64,000 nucleotides of DNA from Brumicola pallidula DSM 14239 = ACAM 615. GTDB lineage: Bacteria > Pseudomonadota > Gammaproteobacteria > Enterobacterales > Alteromonadaceae. Numbering within the stretch: position 1 is the first letter of the stretch; each line of letters begins with the position of its first letter. Location: NCBI RefSeq assembly GCF_000428905.1, contig NZ_KE386814.1, forward strand, positions 365,758 to 429,757. Reading direction: 5' to 3'. The notes under the pieces are model-generated. The model was given only the letters and a program-made list of their open reading frames with translations. It did not search any database and was not told the DNA's origin. Position numbers and translations under genes: made by a program. This document shows, piece by piece, positions 53,935 through 63,214 of this stretch.

Positions 53935-55377
53935 TCAACCATGCACCGCTGCATAACCAGGTTCGCCATTAAAGTTATATAGATTCTCAGTTTTAACAAC
54001 ATCAAACCCAGCTTCATGCAGACGCGATTGCACGTTGAGTACCTCATCAAAGCTCAATTGCATGGTGGGGGACATAAAACGGCAACGCCAGTGGTCCACG
54101 CAATACGTTTCTGGGAAACCCTCTGGCCATACTTTTACACCGCGATTGGTGATTAATTTCAACTCAAGTTGCGCAGTGCCATAGTTAACTAGCTTGTCGC
54201 CAAGTTTCTTAGGCACCCCATCTTGCCACTGCAGGAAGATATCAATACCGACCAATTCTTTTTTACAGGGTTTTTTGTAGCCAACGACGGGTAGTTTAAG
54301 CGGTTTGCTTCCTTCATATGACGGCGCTTTAAGTTGTTTCGGTGACTGGCCTAAGTTAGCAATCACAGCATCGGCAAACTCAACGGTGCCCAATAAAGTG
54401 TTGCTTTGACCTTGCTTATAAATGTCGGCGGTGTGCAAACCTTGTTCAAGTGTGACTAACCAAGCATGATGAATTTTTTCAGCAATATCATTTTGTCCAA
54501 TGTGCGATAGCATCTGAATTGCACCATGCAATAAAGCCGATGGGTTGGCAATATTCTTACCTGAAATATCGGGCGCGGAACCATGAATTGCCTCGAACAT
54601 GGCACACTGATCACCAATATTGGCAGAACCAGCCATGCCGACAGACCCGGCAATTTGTGCAGCGACATCTGAAATTATATCGCCATATAAATTTGGCATA
54701 ACCAGCACGTCGAAATCCTCTGGCGTGTCGGCGACTCTGGCAGCGCCAATGTCGACTATCATGCTGTCGTGCTGGATCTCAGGATATTGCGCAGCGATAT
54801 CTTTAAATATTTGGTGAAACAAGCCATCGGTTAACTTCATGATATTGTCTTTTACAAAGCAAGTTACTCGCTTACGGTTTTGTTGCTTTGCATATTCGAA
54901 AGCATAACGGACAATTCGCTCACAACCAGGCCGCGTAATTAACTTAAGGCACTGGTAAACGTCCTCAGTTTGCCTATGTTCAATACCGGCATACAAATCT
55001 TCTTCGTTTTCCCTCACGATGACCAAATCCATGATCGGGTGTTTGGTTTTTACAAAGGGAGCATATGAAATACAGGGGCGGATGTTAGCGTATAAGCCTA
55101 GCGCTTTGCGCATACTGACGTTTAGGCTTTTATAGCCGCCGCCTTGAGGTGTGGTAATGGGCGCTTTGAGAAAGACTTTAGTTCTTCTCAATGATCCCCA
55201 AGAACTAGCTTGAATACCGTTAGTTTGTCCGCTCAAATATACTTTTTCACCAATTTCTATAGTTTCAGGTGCGATTTGTGCACCTGCTGCCTCTAACACT
55301 TTCAGAGTAGCTCGCATAATCTCGGGACCAATACCATCGCCATAAGCGACTGTGATAGGAACAATAGGGTGTGTCAT
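53935..55377 (-). CDS. Isocitrate dehydrogenase with C-terminal extension
   Basis: 480 residues. First 335 residues are the isocitrate/isopropylmalate dehydrogenase fold: VAYGDGIGPEIM, VSMRKALGLYANIRPC (substrate arginines and serine), VRENEEDLYAGIEH, CFVKDNIMKLTDGLF (catalytic lysine), MPNLYGDIISDVAAQIAGSVGMAG (metal aspartates), AIHGSAPDISGKNIANP (cofactor loop). The last 120 residues (YGTAQLELKLITNRGVKVWP, CVDHWRCRFMSP) form the extra domain known from the Rickettsia/Zymomonas-type isocitrate dehydrogenases. The GSAPDISGK loop suggests NAD, but I cannot prove cofactor choice. Divergent from a LysR gene. Confidence 0.9.
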   Translation of the reverse strand: MTHPIVPITVAYGDGIGPEIMRATLKVLEAAGAQIAPETIEIGEKVYLSGQTNGIQASSWGSLRRTKVFLKAPITTPQGGGYKSLNVSMRKALGLYANIRPCISYAPFVKTKHPIMDLVIVRENEEDLYAGIEHRQTEDVYQCLKLITRPGCERIVRYAFEYAKQQNRKRVTCFVKDNIMKLTDGLFHQIFKDIAAQYPEIQHDSMIVDIGAARVADTPEDFDVLVMPNLYGDIISDVAAQIAGSVGMAGSANIGDQCAMFEAIHGSAPDISGKNIANPSALLHGAIQMLSHIGQNDIAEKIHHAWLVTLEQGLHTADIYKQGQSNTLLGTVEFADAVIANLGQSPKQLKAPSYEGSKPLKLPVVGYKKPCKKELVGIDIFLQWQDGVPKKLGDKLVNYGTAQLELKLITNRGVKVWPEGFPETYCVDHWRCRFMSPTMQLSFDEVLNVQSRLHEAGFDVVKTENLYNFNGEPGYAAVHG

Positions 55378-55448
55378 AAAAACTCCGTCTTTAGTTTAGG
55401 TAGCAATGTAATAGCATGTATTCATTAACCCGCGCTGTGAGTTAAGGT

Positions 55449-55508
55449 ACTTAAAAGAAAAACACTTAAAAGAAAAGCACTTAAAAGAAAAGCACTTGAA
55501 AGAAAAGC
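55449..55508. repeat. 15-bp tandem repeat (four units)
   Basis: ACTTAAAAGAAAAGC, with small variations, occurs four times in a row in the intergenic region between the isocitrate dehydrogenase gene and the LysR gene. Confidence 0.9.
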
Positions 55509-55551
55509 AGCGAAAGCTAAAAATTAAATGTTTTGTTAAGTAATGTAGGAT

Positions 55552-55568
55552 TGTAATGATATATTACA
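55552..55568. promoter_or_regulatory. Palindromic operator for the divergent LysR regulator
   Basis: TGTAATGATATATTACA is a perfect inverted repeat with five central bases and fits the T-N11-A rule for LysR-type sites. It lies 50 bases before the LysR start codon and about 175 bases from the isocitrate dehydrogenase start. A further half site (TGTAATAA) follows. Confidence 0.6.
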
Positions 55569-55617
55569 TCTGTAATAATAGATTAAATCGTATTTATGTA
55601 TAGATGATTATAGATAT

Positions 55618-56553
55618 ATGACTTGGACACGTCGCCTACATACAAGGCAAACTACGTTTCGCCAGCTTGAAATTTTTATGACAGTGGCTCAATACACTAG
55701 CGTTACTTTGGCAGCTAAAGCGCTGCATCTTGCTCAGCCGACAGTATCCACACAAATTGCAAAGTTAGCTCAGGCTTTAGACTGTCAACTGTTCGAATTG
55801 GTCTCCAAAAAACTCTATTTAACCGATACAGGGCAGGAGGTTCTTGACGCCACACGCGCTATGTTTGATGTTATGGATAACCTAGAAATGCGCTTGGCTG
55901 CGAGATCTGGACTGTCCGTGGGGCGATTAAAGATTAGCGTTGTGACCACCGCTAAATATCTCATTCCGAGCTTACTTGGCGAATTTTGCCAAGCATATCC
56001 TAATATTGAACCCGAATTTCAAATAGGCAACCGTGCAGAAATTATTCAACGTTTGAAACAGAACTTGGACGACTTGTACGTATTTAGTAACCCGCCAAGA
56101 GAACTTGATATTACGACTGATTTCCTAACTAAGAATCCGCTGGTAGTGATAGCCAAGCAAGGTCATCCGCTAAAAGATAAAAAAAGCATTTTATGGGAGG
56201 AGTTGTATGGAGAGCGTTTGCTGATGCGTGAAAATGGGTCTGGGACGAGGTATGCAATTGAAGCCTTTTTTAAAGAAAATAGGATAAAAATGCAAAATCC
56301 TATAACGATCGCTAGTAACGAAGCGATAAAAGAGTCCGTTATGGCGGGCTTGGGTATCGCCATTATTAGTCAGCATGCACTAAATCATATGGCCCCTGGT
56401 AATTTGATAGAGTTGCCAGTACACGGCTTTCCAATACCGAATAGTTGGTACTGGGTTTTACCTAAAGGAAAACATGTTTCAAATGCAGCAATGGCTTTTC
56501 GTGAGCACGTGACGCAAGGGTTGTCTCACAAAAAGCCAAATGAGCATGCTTAA
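55618..56553 (+). CDS. LysR family transcriptional regulator
   Basis: 311 residues. Helix-turn-helix TTFRQLEIFMTVAQYTSVTLAAKALHLAQPTVSTQIAKLAQAL, then a CbbR/CysB-like effector domain (GRLKISVVTTAKYLIPSLLGEF, ASNEAIKESVMAGLGIAIISQHAL). Divergent from the isocitrate dehydrogenase gene with a 240-base shared region holding a repeat array and a palindromic operator, so that gene is its probable target. Its last four bases overlap the convergent outer-membrane protein gene. Confidence 0.9.
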   Translation: MTWTRRLHTRQTTFRQLEIFMTVAQYTSVTLAAKALHLAQPTVSTQIAKLAQALDCQLFELVSKKLYLTDTGQEVLDATRAMFDVMDNLEMRLAARSGLSVGRLKISVVTTAKYLIPSLLGEFCQAYPNIEPEFQIGNRAEIIQRLKQNLDDLYVFSNPPRELDITTDFLTKNPLVVIAKQGHPLKDKKSILWEELYGERLLMRENGSGTRYAIEAFFKENRIKMQNPITIASNEAIKESVMAGLGIAIISQHALNHMAPGNLIELPVHGFPIPNSWYWVLPKGKHVSNAAMAFREHVTQGLSHKKPNEHA

Positions 56554-57278
56554 AACGATTTGTTGATGCGAAAGCCAAAGTTGTGATCTCTGCTGCCATT
56601 GGATACACCAGCAAGATACCTTACTTCATACTTGAGGCCACCGATGGTGCCACCTGCCATTGGCCCAATTTGATGACTTTGGCTATTAAAAGAACCAAAA
56701 CTACCGATACGACCTAGGTCGTTAAACATTTCCACGCCTACGGTGAGTCCGTTATCTAATTTTTTGCTGACACTTGAGCGTGTTTGAATTTCAGTACCAC
56801 TACCTGCGTTATCACCGCCGAATTCCCATGAGCCAACTACAATGCCTCTAACTCTTATGCCATTTTTGAGGTCCCATTGATTTGTCCAGTGCATTGCGAA
56901 TTCTTCAGGATTATCGCTGCGGCGCTGGCGAACATCGAAACGAATACCACTGGACCACATACCGTCGGTTTCTTTTTTCTTAAAGTTATACAGCATTTCA
57001 GCGCGAACATATTCGTATTCAAATGTGTCTCGGTCTCTATATTGCATTACAATTCTGCCTCTAACTCGGTCATTAAAAGAATGTTGGTAATGCAGTCGGT
57101 AAGCCCAATTATCTACTTGGTCACCATCATCACTTGGTGACAATGCCAGCCGAAGTTGCATGCTTCGATCATCTTCCTTAACTCCTGGGCCATGCACTCC
57201 TGATGTGTTAGACGCGAAGGCACAAGTACTTAAGGCCATCAATAAAGTAGCGAGGGTATAGCCAATAATTTTTTGCAA
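56550..57278 (-). CDS. Outer-membrane beta-barrel protein, family not recognised
   Basis: 242 residues: signal peptide (YTLATLLMALSTCAFA), a short linker and alternating amphipathic strands to the end (RLHYQHSFNDRVRGRIVMQYR, YVRAEMLYNFKK, GVEMFNDLGRIGSFGSFNSQ), with terminal phenylalanine (GFRINKSF) as needed for outer-membrane assembly. I do not recognise the family; the size suggests a barrel of about ten to twelve strands. Confidence 0.7.
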   Translation of the reverse strand: MQKIIGYTLATLLMALSTCAFASNTSGVHGPGVKEDDRSMQLRLALSPSDDGDQVDNWAYRLHYQHSFNDRVRGRIVMQYRDRDTFEYEYVRAEMLYNFKKKETDGMWSSGIRFDVRQRRSDNPEEFAMHWTNQWDLKNGIRVRGIVVGSWEFGGDNAGSGTEIQTRSSVSKKLDNGLTVGVEMFNDLGRIGSFGSFNSQSHQIGPMAGGTIGGLKYEVRYLAGVSNGSRDHNFGFRINKSF

Positions 57279-57327
57279 TTTTGTTTATCCAAATTAATAT
57301 ATTTTATATTATCGTTGGGTGTTTGCG

Positions 57328-57353
57328 CGCGCCGATTTCCCGGCGGCGCATCC
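57328..57353. other. GC-rich hairpin just past ygiQ
   Basis: TGCGCGCGCCG pairs with CGGCGGCGCA around ATTTCC (one bulge). It begins next to the ygiQ stop but lacks a T run on the minus strand, so it could be an mRNA-stabilising or Rho-related structure instead of a simple terminator. Confidence 0.5.
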
Positions 57354-57354
57354 A

Positions 57355-59676
57355 CTAGCGTTTTTTATACTTCGCCTTGCGCGGCTTTGTATCTGTTTGA
57401 GTCAGCTCTGTATTACCAGTTTGCCCACCTTGTATATTATGTGGCTGGTTATCACTAAAGCGCGTTAAACCTTGTTGGTGTTTAGGTGTTTTCGAGTTTT
57501 TACCTTTAGCATAAGCTTTGTTAGCTGAGCGTTTAGCAAATTCTTTTTGCTCATTACCTTTAAGCTCGTTTCTGCTCTCATAAGGAACTAAACACTTAGG
57601 ACCGTTGCCAATAAGATGTGCCTTACCCATTTCAATCAGTGTTTTACGCAACAATGGCCAATTGGCAGGATCGTGATAGCGCAAAAATGAGCGGTGTAAT
57701 CGACGATGAATTTCACCTTTAGGAACTTCCACAATCTCACTTTTATGATCCACTTTGTGGATCGGATTTTTATTTGTATGATACATCGTCGTGGCATTTG
57801 CCATAGGCGATGGATAGAAATTCTGAACTTGGTCTAGCTTGAAGTCACGCTCCTTTAACCACAGAGCAAGATTGAGCATATCCTCGTCATTTGTCCCCGG
57901 ATGAGCAGAGATAAAATACGGGATCAGAAATTGTTCTTTACCGGCTTCTTTGGTGTATTTGTCGAACATTTCTTTGAAACGGTCATACGTGCCCATGCCA
58001 GGCTTCATCATTTTGTCTAAAGGTGCTTTTTCTGTGTGCTCAGGCGCAATTTTTAAATAGCCGCCGACGTGATGCGTGACTAATTCTCTAACATAATTGG
58101 GGTCTTCAATAGCAAGGTCATAACGCACGCCAGAGGCAATAAGGACTTTTTTCACACCCTGGACGTTGCGCGCTTTTTTGTACAATTCAACAGTTGGGGT
58201 TTGATCTGTGTCCAAGTGCCCACAAATTTCTGGCCATACACAAGATAATCGACGGCACGTTTGCTCAGCTTTAGGGCTTTTGCAACGCAGCTTATACATG
58301 TTCGCTGTTGGGCCTCCGAGGTCTGAAATAACGCCAGTAAAACCCGGTACTTTATCGCGTATTTGCTCAATTTCACGAATGATAGAACCTTCAGAACGAC
58401 TCTGAATAACACGTCCTTCATGCTCAGTAATAGAGCAGAATGTACAACCACCAAAACAACCACGCATGATGTTTACCGAGGTTTTAATCATGTCGTACGC
58501 AGGAATTTTTGTTTTGCCATAACTTGGATGTGGCACACGCGCATAGGGTAAATCGAAAACCGCATCCATTTCTTCTGTTTCGAGAGGGAATGCAGGCGGA
58601 TTTATCCAAATAATACGATCGCCGTGACGCTGCGCTAATGCGCGAGCACAACCCGGGTTGGTTTCTTGATGCAATATTCTTGACGTATGCGCGTAATGAG
58701 TTTTTTCAGCTCGCACCACATCGTATGGGGGCAATAACACATAGGTTTTCTCCCACGGTTTGCGGCGCGTCGTTTTAGAGGTGAAGGGTTGTATTACAAT
58801 CGGTTTTGCTTTTTCAGCGTCAATCGCGGCTTGTTTTTCCTCTTCACTCTGAATAGCGCATTTGTCCTCGATCATTTCATACGGACTGATGATAGGTTCA
58901 ATTTTACCTATGCTATCGACGTGAGTTGAGTTAACACCTTGCCAACCAGGAAGCGGCTCTTTGCGTATAACCGCGGTGCCTCGAATATCTTGCATTTGCT
59001 CAATCGTTTCCCCTGCTGCGAAGCGAGACGCCATTTCTAATAGCGGCCGTTCGGCATTACCAAACATAAGCATGTCGGCTTTTGAGTCAAATAAAACAGA
59101 GCGTTTTACTTTGTCCGACCAATAATCATAGTGCGCTATGCGACGTAAGCTGGCTTCAATACCACCAATGATAACGGGTTTTTTGTAGGCTTCTTTACAG
59201 CGCTGGGTATACACAGTAACCGCGCGATCAGGACGTTTTCCGCCTATATTTCCAGCTGTGTATGCATCGTCATGGCGAAGTTTTCGCTCTGCGGTGTATC
59301 GATTGATCATCGAATCCATATTGCCAGACGTCACGCCAAAGAATAAATTAGGTTCGCCCAACTGCATAAAGTCGTCTTTTGAATGCCAATCAGGCTGTGA
59401 GATAATACCAACGCGATAGCCTTGCGCTTCAAGTGTGCGACCAATAACAGCCATACCAAAGCTTGGGTGATCGACATAAGCGTCACCGGTCACAATGATG
59501 ATATCGCAGCTATCCCAACCCAACTGGTTCATTTCTTTGCGCGACATAGGCAAAAATGGTGCTGAGCTGCCGCCAGATTTCGAATATTTTGGAAAAGAAA
59601 ATAATCCCCTTTCGGCCTTCATTCTTGGCGTTTCTGATTTTCTGGCGGCGGGCTGGATCGTCGGCGTCGTTGACAT
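57355..59676 (-). CDS. ygiQ: YgiQ family radical SAM protein
   Basis: 773 residues from ATG 59676 (AGAGAAAG upstream); a longer frame from 59724 has no support. N-terminal B12-binding-like domain ([29 protein letters not shown]), then the radical SAM cluster motif [19 protein letters not shown] near residue 400 (CxxxCxxC), [47 protein letters not shown], and a lysine/asparagine-rich C-terminus. Widely conserved; the reaction is not known. Confidence 0.95.
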   Translation of the reverse strand: MSTTPTIQPAARKSETPRMKAERGLFSFPKYSKSGGSSAPFLPMSRKEMNQLGWDSCDIIIVTGDAYVDHPSFGMAVIGRTLEAQGYRVGIISQPDWHSKDDFMQLGEPNLFFGVTSGNMDSMINRYTAERKLRHDDAYTAGNIGGKRPDRAVTVYTQRCKEAYKKPVIIGGIEASLRRIAHYDYWSDKVKRSVLFDSKADMLMFGNAERPLLEMASRFAAGETIEQMQDIRGTAVIRKEPLPGWQGVNSTHVDSIGKIEPIISPYEMIEDKCAIQSEEEKQAAIDAEKAKPIVIQPFTSKTTRRKPWEKTYVLLPPYDVVRAEKTHYAHTSRILHQETNPGCARALAQRHGDRIIWINPPAFPLETEEMDAVFDLPYARVPHPSYGKTKIPAYDMIKTSVNIMRGCFGGCTFCSITEHEGRVIQSRSEGSIIREIEQIRDKVPGFTGVISDLGGPTANMYKLRCKSPKAEQTCRRLSCVWPEICGHLDTDQTPTVELYKKARNVQGVKKVLIASGVRYDLAIEDPNYVRELVTHHVGGYLKIAPEHTEKAPLDKMMKPGMGTYDRFKEMFDKYTKEAGKEQFLIPYFISAHPGTNDEDMLNLALWLKERDFKLDQVQNFYPSPMANATTMYHTNKNPIHKVDHKSEIVEVPKGEIHRRLHRSFLRYHDPANWPLLRKTLIEMGKAHLIGNGPKCLVPYESRNELKGNEQKEFAKRSANKAYAKGKNSKTPKHQQGLTRFSDNQPHNIQGGQTGNTELTQTDTKPRKAKYKKR

Positions 59677-59740
59677 ATCTTTCTCTGTATTATTGTAAAT
59701 TACTACTGAATGTACAACTGGCACATTCGTTATTTTATGC

Positions 59741-59804
59741 TAAATAGGGTATGCACTAAATAGGGTATGTACTAAATAGGGTATGCACTAAATAGGGTAT
59801 GCAC
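59741..59804. repeat. 16-bp tandem repeat (four units)
   Basis: TAAATAGGGTATGCAC occurs four times with one substitution in the second unit, about 65 bases upstream of the ygiQ start codon. Confidence 0.95.
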
Positions 59805-60072
59805 TCAATAGCGCCGGACAGTATACCAGAGAACTTTTGATTAATATCCAGATTACGTCGAATGGGTATTTGACACTCTGCTTAAATACCCAGTGCCTTG
59901 TATGCAGTCTAGTACCTTCTCAAATACCGTCACCGCAAAATAAAAACCAGCGCCAATACGGCAGTCAAAAGCTGTTTAAATTGAAATGCTTACACAAATA
60001 AACTTTTATTTGGTAGTACGTACCACTATAGTAATGCTCATTAAAGGGTCTCTGTCGTTAGTTACTCACTCG

Positions 60073-60126
<54 letters not shown>

Positions 60127-60198
60127 GAGTTAGTTACTTACTCACTACTAATTGACCAGTAATTCAGCACTAGCTCAGCACTAATATTAGGAAAAGTC

Positions 60199-60735
60199 AT
60201 GTTATCGATAAAACGTTTATTCAGTCTGTTTGTTATTTCTTTATTTTTGGGAGGCTGCGCTAGTTACGATTATCCAAGCCAAGTGAAACTCGGTGACACC
60301 ATGATTGAAGCTTCCGGTGAAAGTTTAGCCGGCGATGTTGTTGTCATACCAAAGGATTTTGCAGGTCAGCAAACTCTGTTATTATTTGGTTACGTGCAGG
60401 ATTCTCAGTTTGACATTGACCGTTGGTTAATTGGTTTGGACATGACTGAAACGCGAGTGGCGGTTTATGAAATACCAACGATTAAAGGCATGTTTCCCAG
60501 AATGTTTAAAACATTTATTGATGGAGGCATGCGTAAAGGTATTCCTAAAGCACTCTGGAAAGGCGTAGTGACAGTTTATGCTGATGGTGACAAAATACAA
60601 CGTTTTACGGGTAATCAACGGCCCAACAATGCACGCGTTATGCTATTGGATGCTGATGGCAAAGTCGTGTATTTTTATGCAGATGGGTTTTCAGTCAATG
60701 CATTAAACGCAGTCAATGCATTGGTAAAAAGTTAG
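60199..60735 (+). CDS. Lipoprotein, thioredoxin-like outline, function unknown
   Basis: 178 residues. Signal peptide with lipobox LGGC at residues 19-22. The rest reads as an alternating alpha/beta protein (FAGQQTLLLFGYVQDSQFDIDRWLIGL; TETRVAVYEIPTIKGM; ARVMLLDADGKVVYFYADGF), the layout of a thioredoxin-fold protein of the ATP10/YtfJ kind, but without a CxxC motif. Expression may depend on the CTTA array in its leader. GGAAAAG precedes the ATG. Confidence 0.7.
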   Translation: MLSIKRLFSLFVISLFLGGCASYDYPSQVKLGDTMIEASGESLAGDVVVIPKDFAGQQTLLLFGYVQDSQFDIDRWLIGLDMTETRVAVYEIPTIKGMFPRMFKTFIDGGMRKGIPKALWKGVVTVYADGDKIQRFTGNQRPNNARVMLLDADGKVVYFYADGFSVNALNAVNALVKS

Positions 60736-60800
60736 ATCGTGTTTTAACTATTCCTCAATTACTATTGCTAATGCGCTCACTTAATAGCAGTCAGCACATT

Positions 60801-61475
60801 TTATTTATTAAAGGCCCTTACTTTTTGGTCGGTCCCTGCTTTTGGATGATATCCTCCAAAAGGCAGGGTAGAAAGTGCCCTGTAGTTAACTTGTTTTGCT
60901 AACGGTATATAGTCAGTTAAGGCGGTATTGATTGCTGTAGAAATAAGAGCACCAATTAGGCCACCGCCTGAATTACCGCCGCCGGTGTTAACAACAATGG
61001 TATCAGCATATTGCCAAAGGACGTCTTGGTTAGTCGTTGAAACTAATTCATAGGCAATCCCGACTGTAACGTCACCTCCGAGCACGAAATAAGACGTGTC
61101 CCACTGATTAATGTTTACAAACAAAACGGCATCAGCCCCATACATTGTTTTAAACAAGCCAGCATCAACGTTGGCTAGCTGTGCACCATCTACAATGCCT
61201 TGCTCTTGCAGCAGTCTATTGGTCACCTCGATAGGCAACACGTAATAGCCCATGCGAGTTAACGGCTCGGCAATCGTTGTCGAGTAATACTCAGGCGCTT
61301 CAGCCGCCGTTGTATTGTTAATCGCGGGTACCACTAATATAGCAACAGGCTTCGCTTGGTACATTTTTGGAAATGCGTCTTCTTTAGAAATAATTGACGT
61401 AGCGCAACCACTTAGACCAATAGCCATCACAGCTAGCCAAGAAATCCGTTTTACTCTGTTTAGTATATTTCGCAT
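60801..61475 (-). CDS. GNA1162 / DUF799 family lipoprotein
   Basis: 224 residues: signal peptide with lipobox LSGC near residue 23, then the GNA1162-like fold: PVAILVVPAINNTTAAEAPEYYSTTIAEPLTRMGYYVLPIEV, GADAVLFVNINQWDTSY, and a glycine-rich membrane-like stretch (NTGGGNSGGGLIGALISTAI). Neisseria GNA1162 is an outer-membrane lipoprotein with a TolB-N-like fold. Last gene of a four-gene lipoprotein operon; only 3 bases from the preceding stop. Confidence 0.9.
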   Translation of the reverse strand: MRNILNRVKRISWLAVMAIGLSGCATSIISKEDAFPKMYQAKPVAILVVPAINNTTAAEAPEYYSTTIAEPLTRMGYYVLPIEVTNRLLQEQGIVDGAQLANVDAGLFKTMYGADAVLFVNINQWDTSYFVLGGDVTVGIAYELVSTTNQDVLWQYADTIVVNTGGGNSGGGLIGALISTAINTALTDYIPLAKQVNYRALSTLPFGGYHPKAGTDQKVRAFNK

Positions 61476-61478
61476 CCC

Positions 61479-61826
61479 TTAAGCCCCATTTCTTTTTTTC
61501 AATTCAAGCACAAGCGTCCTTGATTCAGGGTAAAGTGACATCTCTCTATTTAACAATGCATCTGCATTTTCAGAGCTGCCGCTTTCAATTTCCATGACGG
61601 CTAATTCGATCAATACGCCAGGAGGAACTCGGGTCCCTCTCTTGTCGCTGGTCTTGATAATGTCATTGAGTGTTTTAACGTGCCGTTGACGCGTTGTGTC
61701 ACCGGGTTCTTGTTTATAGTTGTGCAAAGTGTCAGAGTAACTACCCCAATACAAACCGCCTTGTGTGCTGTTGCATGCCGACAATAAAAGCACAGCGCCA
61801 ATGATTATTAGTCCTTTAATTTTCAC
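61479..61826 (-). CDS. DUF4810 family lipoprotein
   Basis: 115 residues: lipobox LSAC near residue 18, then the DUF4810 pattern YWGSYSDTLHNYKQEPGDTT...RQRHVKTLNDIIKTSDKRGTRVPPGVLIELAVMEIE, TPR-like helices at the end. Always met next to CsgG and GNA1162 homologues; function unknown. Its ATG overlaps the previous stop (ATGA), indicating translational coupling. Confidence 0.9.
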   Translation of the reverse strand: MKIKGLIIIGAVLLLSACNSTQGGLYWGSYSDTLHNYKQEPGDTTRQRHVKTLNDIIKTSDKRGTRVPPGVLIELAVMEIESGSSENADALLNREMSLYPESRTLVLELKKRNGA

Positions 61827-62164
61827 TGAACATTTACCTCAAATGAATTTCCGTTGGTTACATATAGTTTACGGTTTACTACTAATGCCCCATTTTTAAA
61901 AACCTTTACGGTATTTGTGCCGGCGGTTACTTCAAACTTCGCTACTTTTTTACCATCTAGCATAAAAGTCTCAATGCTGTCTGTTAACGTGATCGGCGAA
62001 TTTGTGTTGATTTGCAGTGACGCATTTTCGAAGTTACCCGTTAGTAATATGAACGCCTTGGTGTCATCGACTTGAGTCACTGACTCATATGACGACGTAC
62101 ACCCAAGCATTAAAAAACTAAATAATACAAAAACAATCCCTTTTAACGAATTTGATTTACTCAT
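61823..62164 (-). CDS. Small lipoprotein of the CsgG cluster
   Basis: 113 residues: signal peptide with lipobox LGC near residue 22, then a beta-rich domain (AFILLTGNFENASLQIN, KFEVTAGTNTVKVFKNGALVVNRKLYVTNGNSFEVNVQ) like a small PEGA-type sandwich. Family not recognised. It lies 3 bases from the CsgG gene stop and overlaps the DUF4810 start by four bases. Confidence 0.8.
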   Translation of the reverse strand: MSKSNSLKGIVFVLFSFLMLGCTSSYESVTQVDDTKAFILLTGNFENASLQINTNSPITLTDSIETFMLDGKKVAKFEVTAGTNTVKVFKNGALVVNRKLYVTNGNSFEVNVQ

Positions 62165-62167
62165 ATT

Positions 62168-63133
62168 TTACTCCTTTTCCATCACGACTAACTGAGCTAA
62201 ATCTGTTTGTGCTGGCAACTGGGTGTCCAGCGAAACAATAGATATTTCATTTTTGGCAGCACCACTTAACAGCACGACAGTAGCTGTTGCAATGGGCTTA
62301 CCGGCCAATTCAATCATGAAACCAGTTTGTGGATTTTTGATTTTTTTACCTTTTTGCAAAATAGTAAATTCATCACCTACAGAGATGCCTTGTGAAGCAC
62401 CTCCGGTCATTATGTATTGGTCGTCTTGCTTGGCAATCAAATAGGCTTTCCAAGGCATGTCTAGCAAGTTTTCCATCAAGTCGCTGACCACTTTTGAAAT
62501 CGCGGCAGAAATAGCTTTGTCGTTTAACGTGGAATCAAACGCTGCTCGCTCACCAACACCGAAGGTTGTATTTGCTTCAGCGCGCGCTTCGCCACTGCCT
62601 TCTTCAGAAAAAACGATCTGCCCGGTCGTCGTGTCAATTAGTCTCACGTTAACGGTCGCCATCGCTTGTTGAATTTTATTGCGACTAAATATGCCTGTTT
62701 CACTGGTCGTTTTGCGACCAAATTCACTAATTGAACCGATAATAAGATAATCTGCGCCAACGACTGCTGACGTAACACCTTCAAGCGCTTGTTCATTTCT
62801 AACTTTGTCCAGGTCGTCCCTTTCAAGCATGATGAATTGCCCCGAATTAGTTAGTCGAGCACTCAGTATATCTGCTGCCTGCTTACCAATATTATCGAAG
62901 CTTTTATCTACAAAGATGCTATTGCTGTTTTTTGTTTCATCGGTAAATCGAGCAATAGCCACTTTGCGTTTTAAGCCCATTGCTGGCGCTGTCTCAATAG
63001 TCGGGCTAATGGATGCTTGGTTACTTTGGTTTGAATTAAGCGTTTGCTTTGTAGAAGATGTGCATCCAGACGTAAGCACGATCCCCAAAGCAACGATTAA
63101 AGAAAGCTTGGTTTTGGAAAAATGATTTTTCAT
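62168..63133 (-). CDS. CsgG/HfaB family outer-membrane secretion lipoprotein
   Basis: 321 residues: lipobox LTSGC near residue 24; CsgG domain: RKVAIARFTDETKNSNSIF, IGKQAADILSARLTNSGQFIMLERDDLDKVRNEQAL, VGADYLIIGSISEFGR, VNVRLIDTTTGQIVFSEEGSGEA and ISKVVSDLMENL; then an extra C-terminal domain (SQGISVGDEFTILQKGKKIKN, ATVVLLSGAAKNE) of SH3/OB-like type. CsgG forms a nonameric outer-membrane pore for curli, but there are no curli genes here; in this operon type the substrate is unknown. First gene of the operon. Confidence 0.92.
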   Translation of the reverse strand: MKNHFSKTKLSLIVALGIVLTSGCTSSTKQTLNSNQSNQASISPTIETAPAMGLKRKVAIARFTDETKNSNSIFVDKSFDNIGKQAADILSARLTNSGQFIMLERDDLDKVRNEQALEGVTSAVVGADYLIIGSISEFGRKTTSETGIFSRNKIQQAMATVNVRLIDTTTGQIVFSEEGSGEARAEANTTFGVGERAAFDSTLNDKAISAAISKVVSDLMENLLDMPWKAYLIAKQDDQYIMTGGASQGISVGDEFTILQKGKKIKNPQTGFMIELAGKPIATATVVLLSGAAKNEISIVSLDTQLPAQTDLAQLVVMEKE

Positions 63134-63214
63134 TTATACCCTTATAAAGTGACTGTTTTACAACATAAATATATTGAATAAGTGGGTTAATTGCTAGCCT
63201 ATAGGAATAAATAT

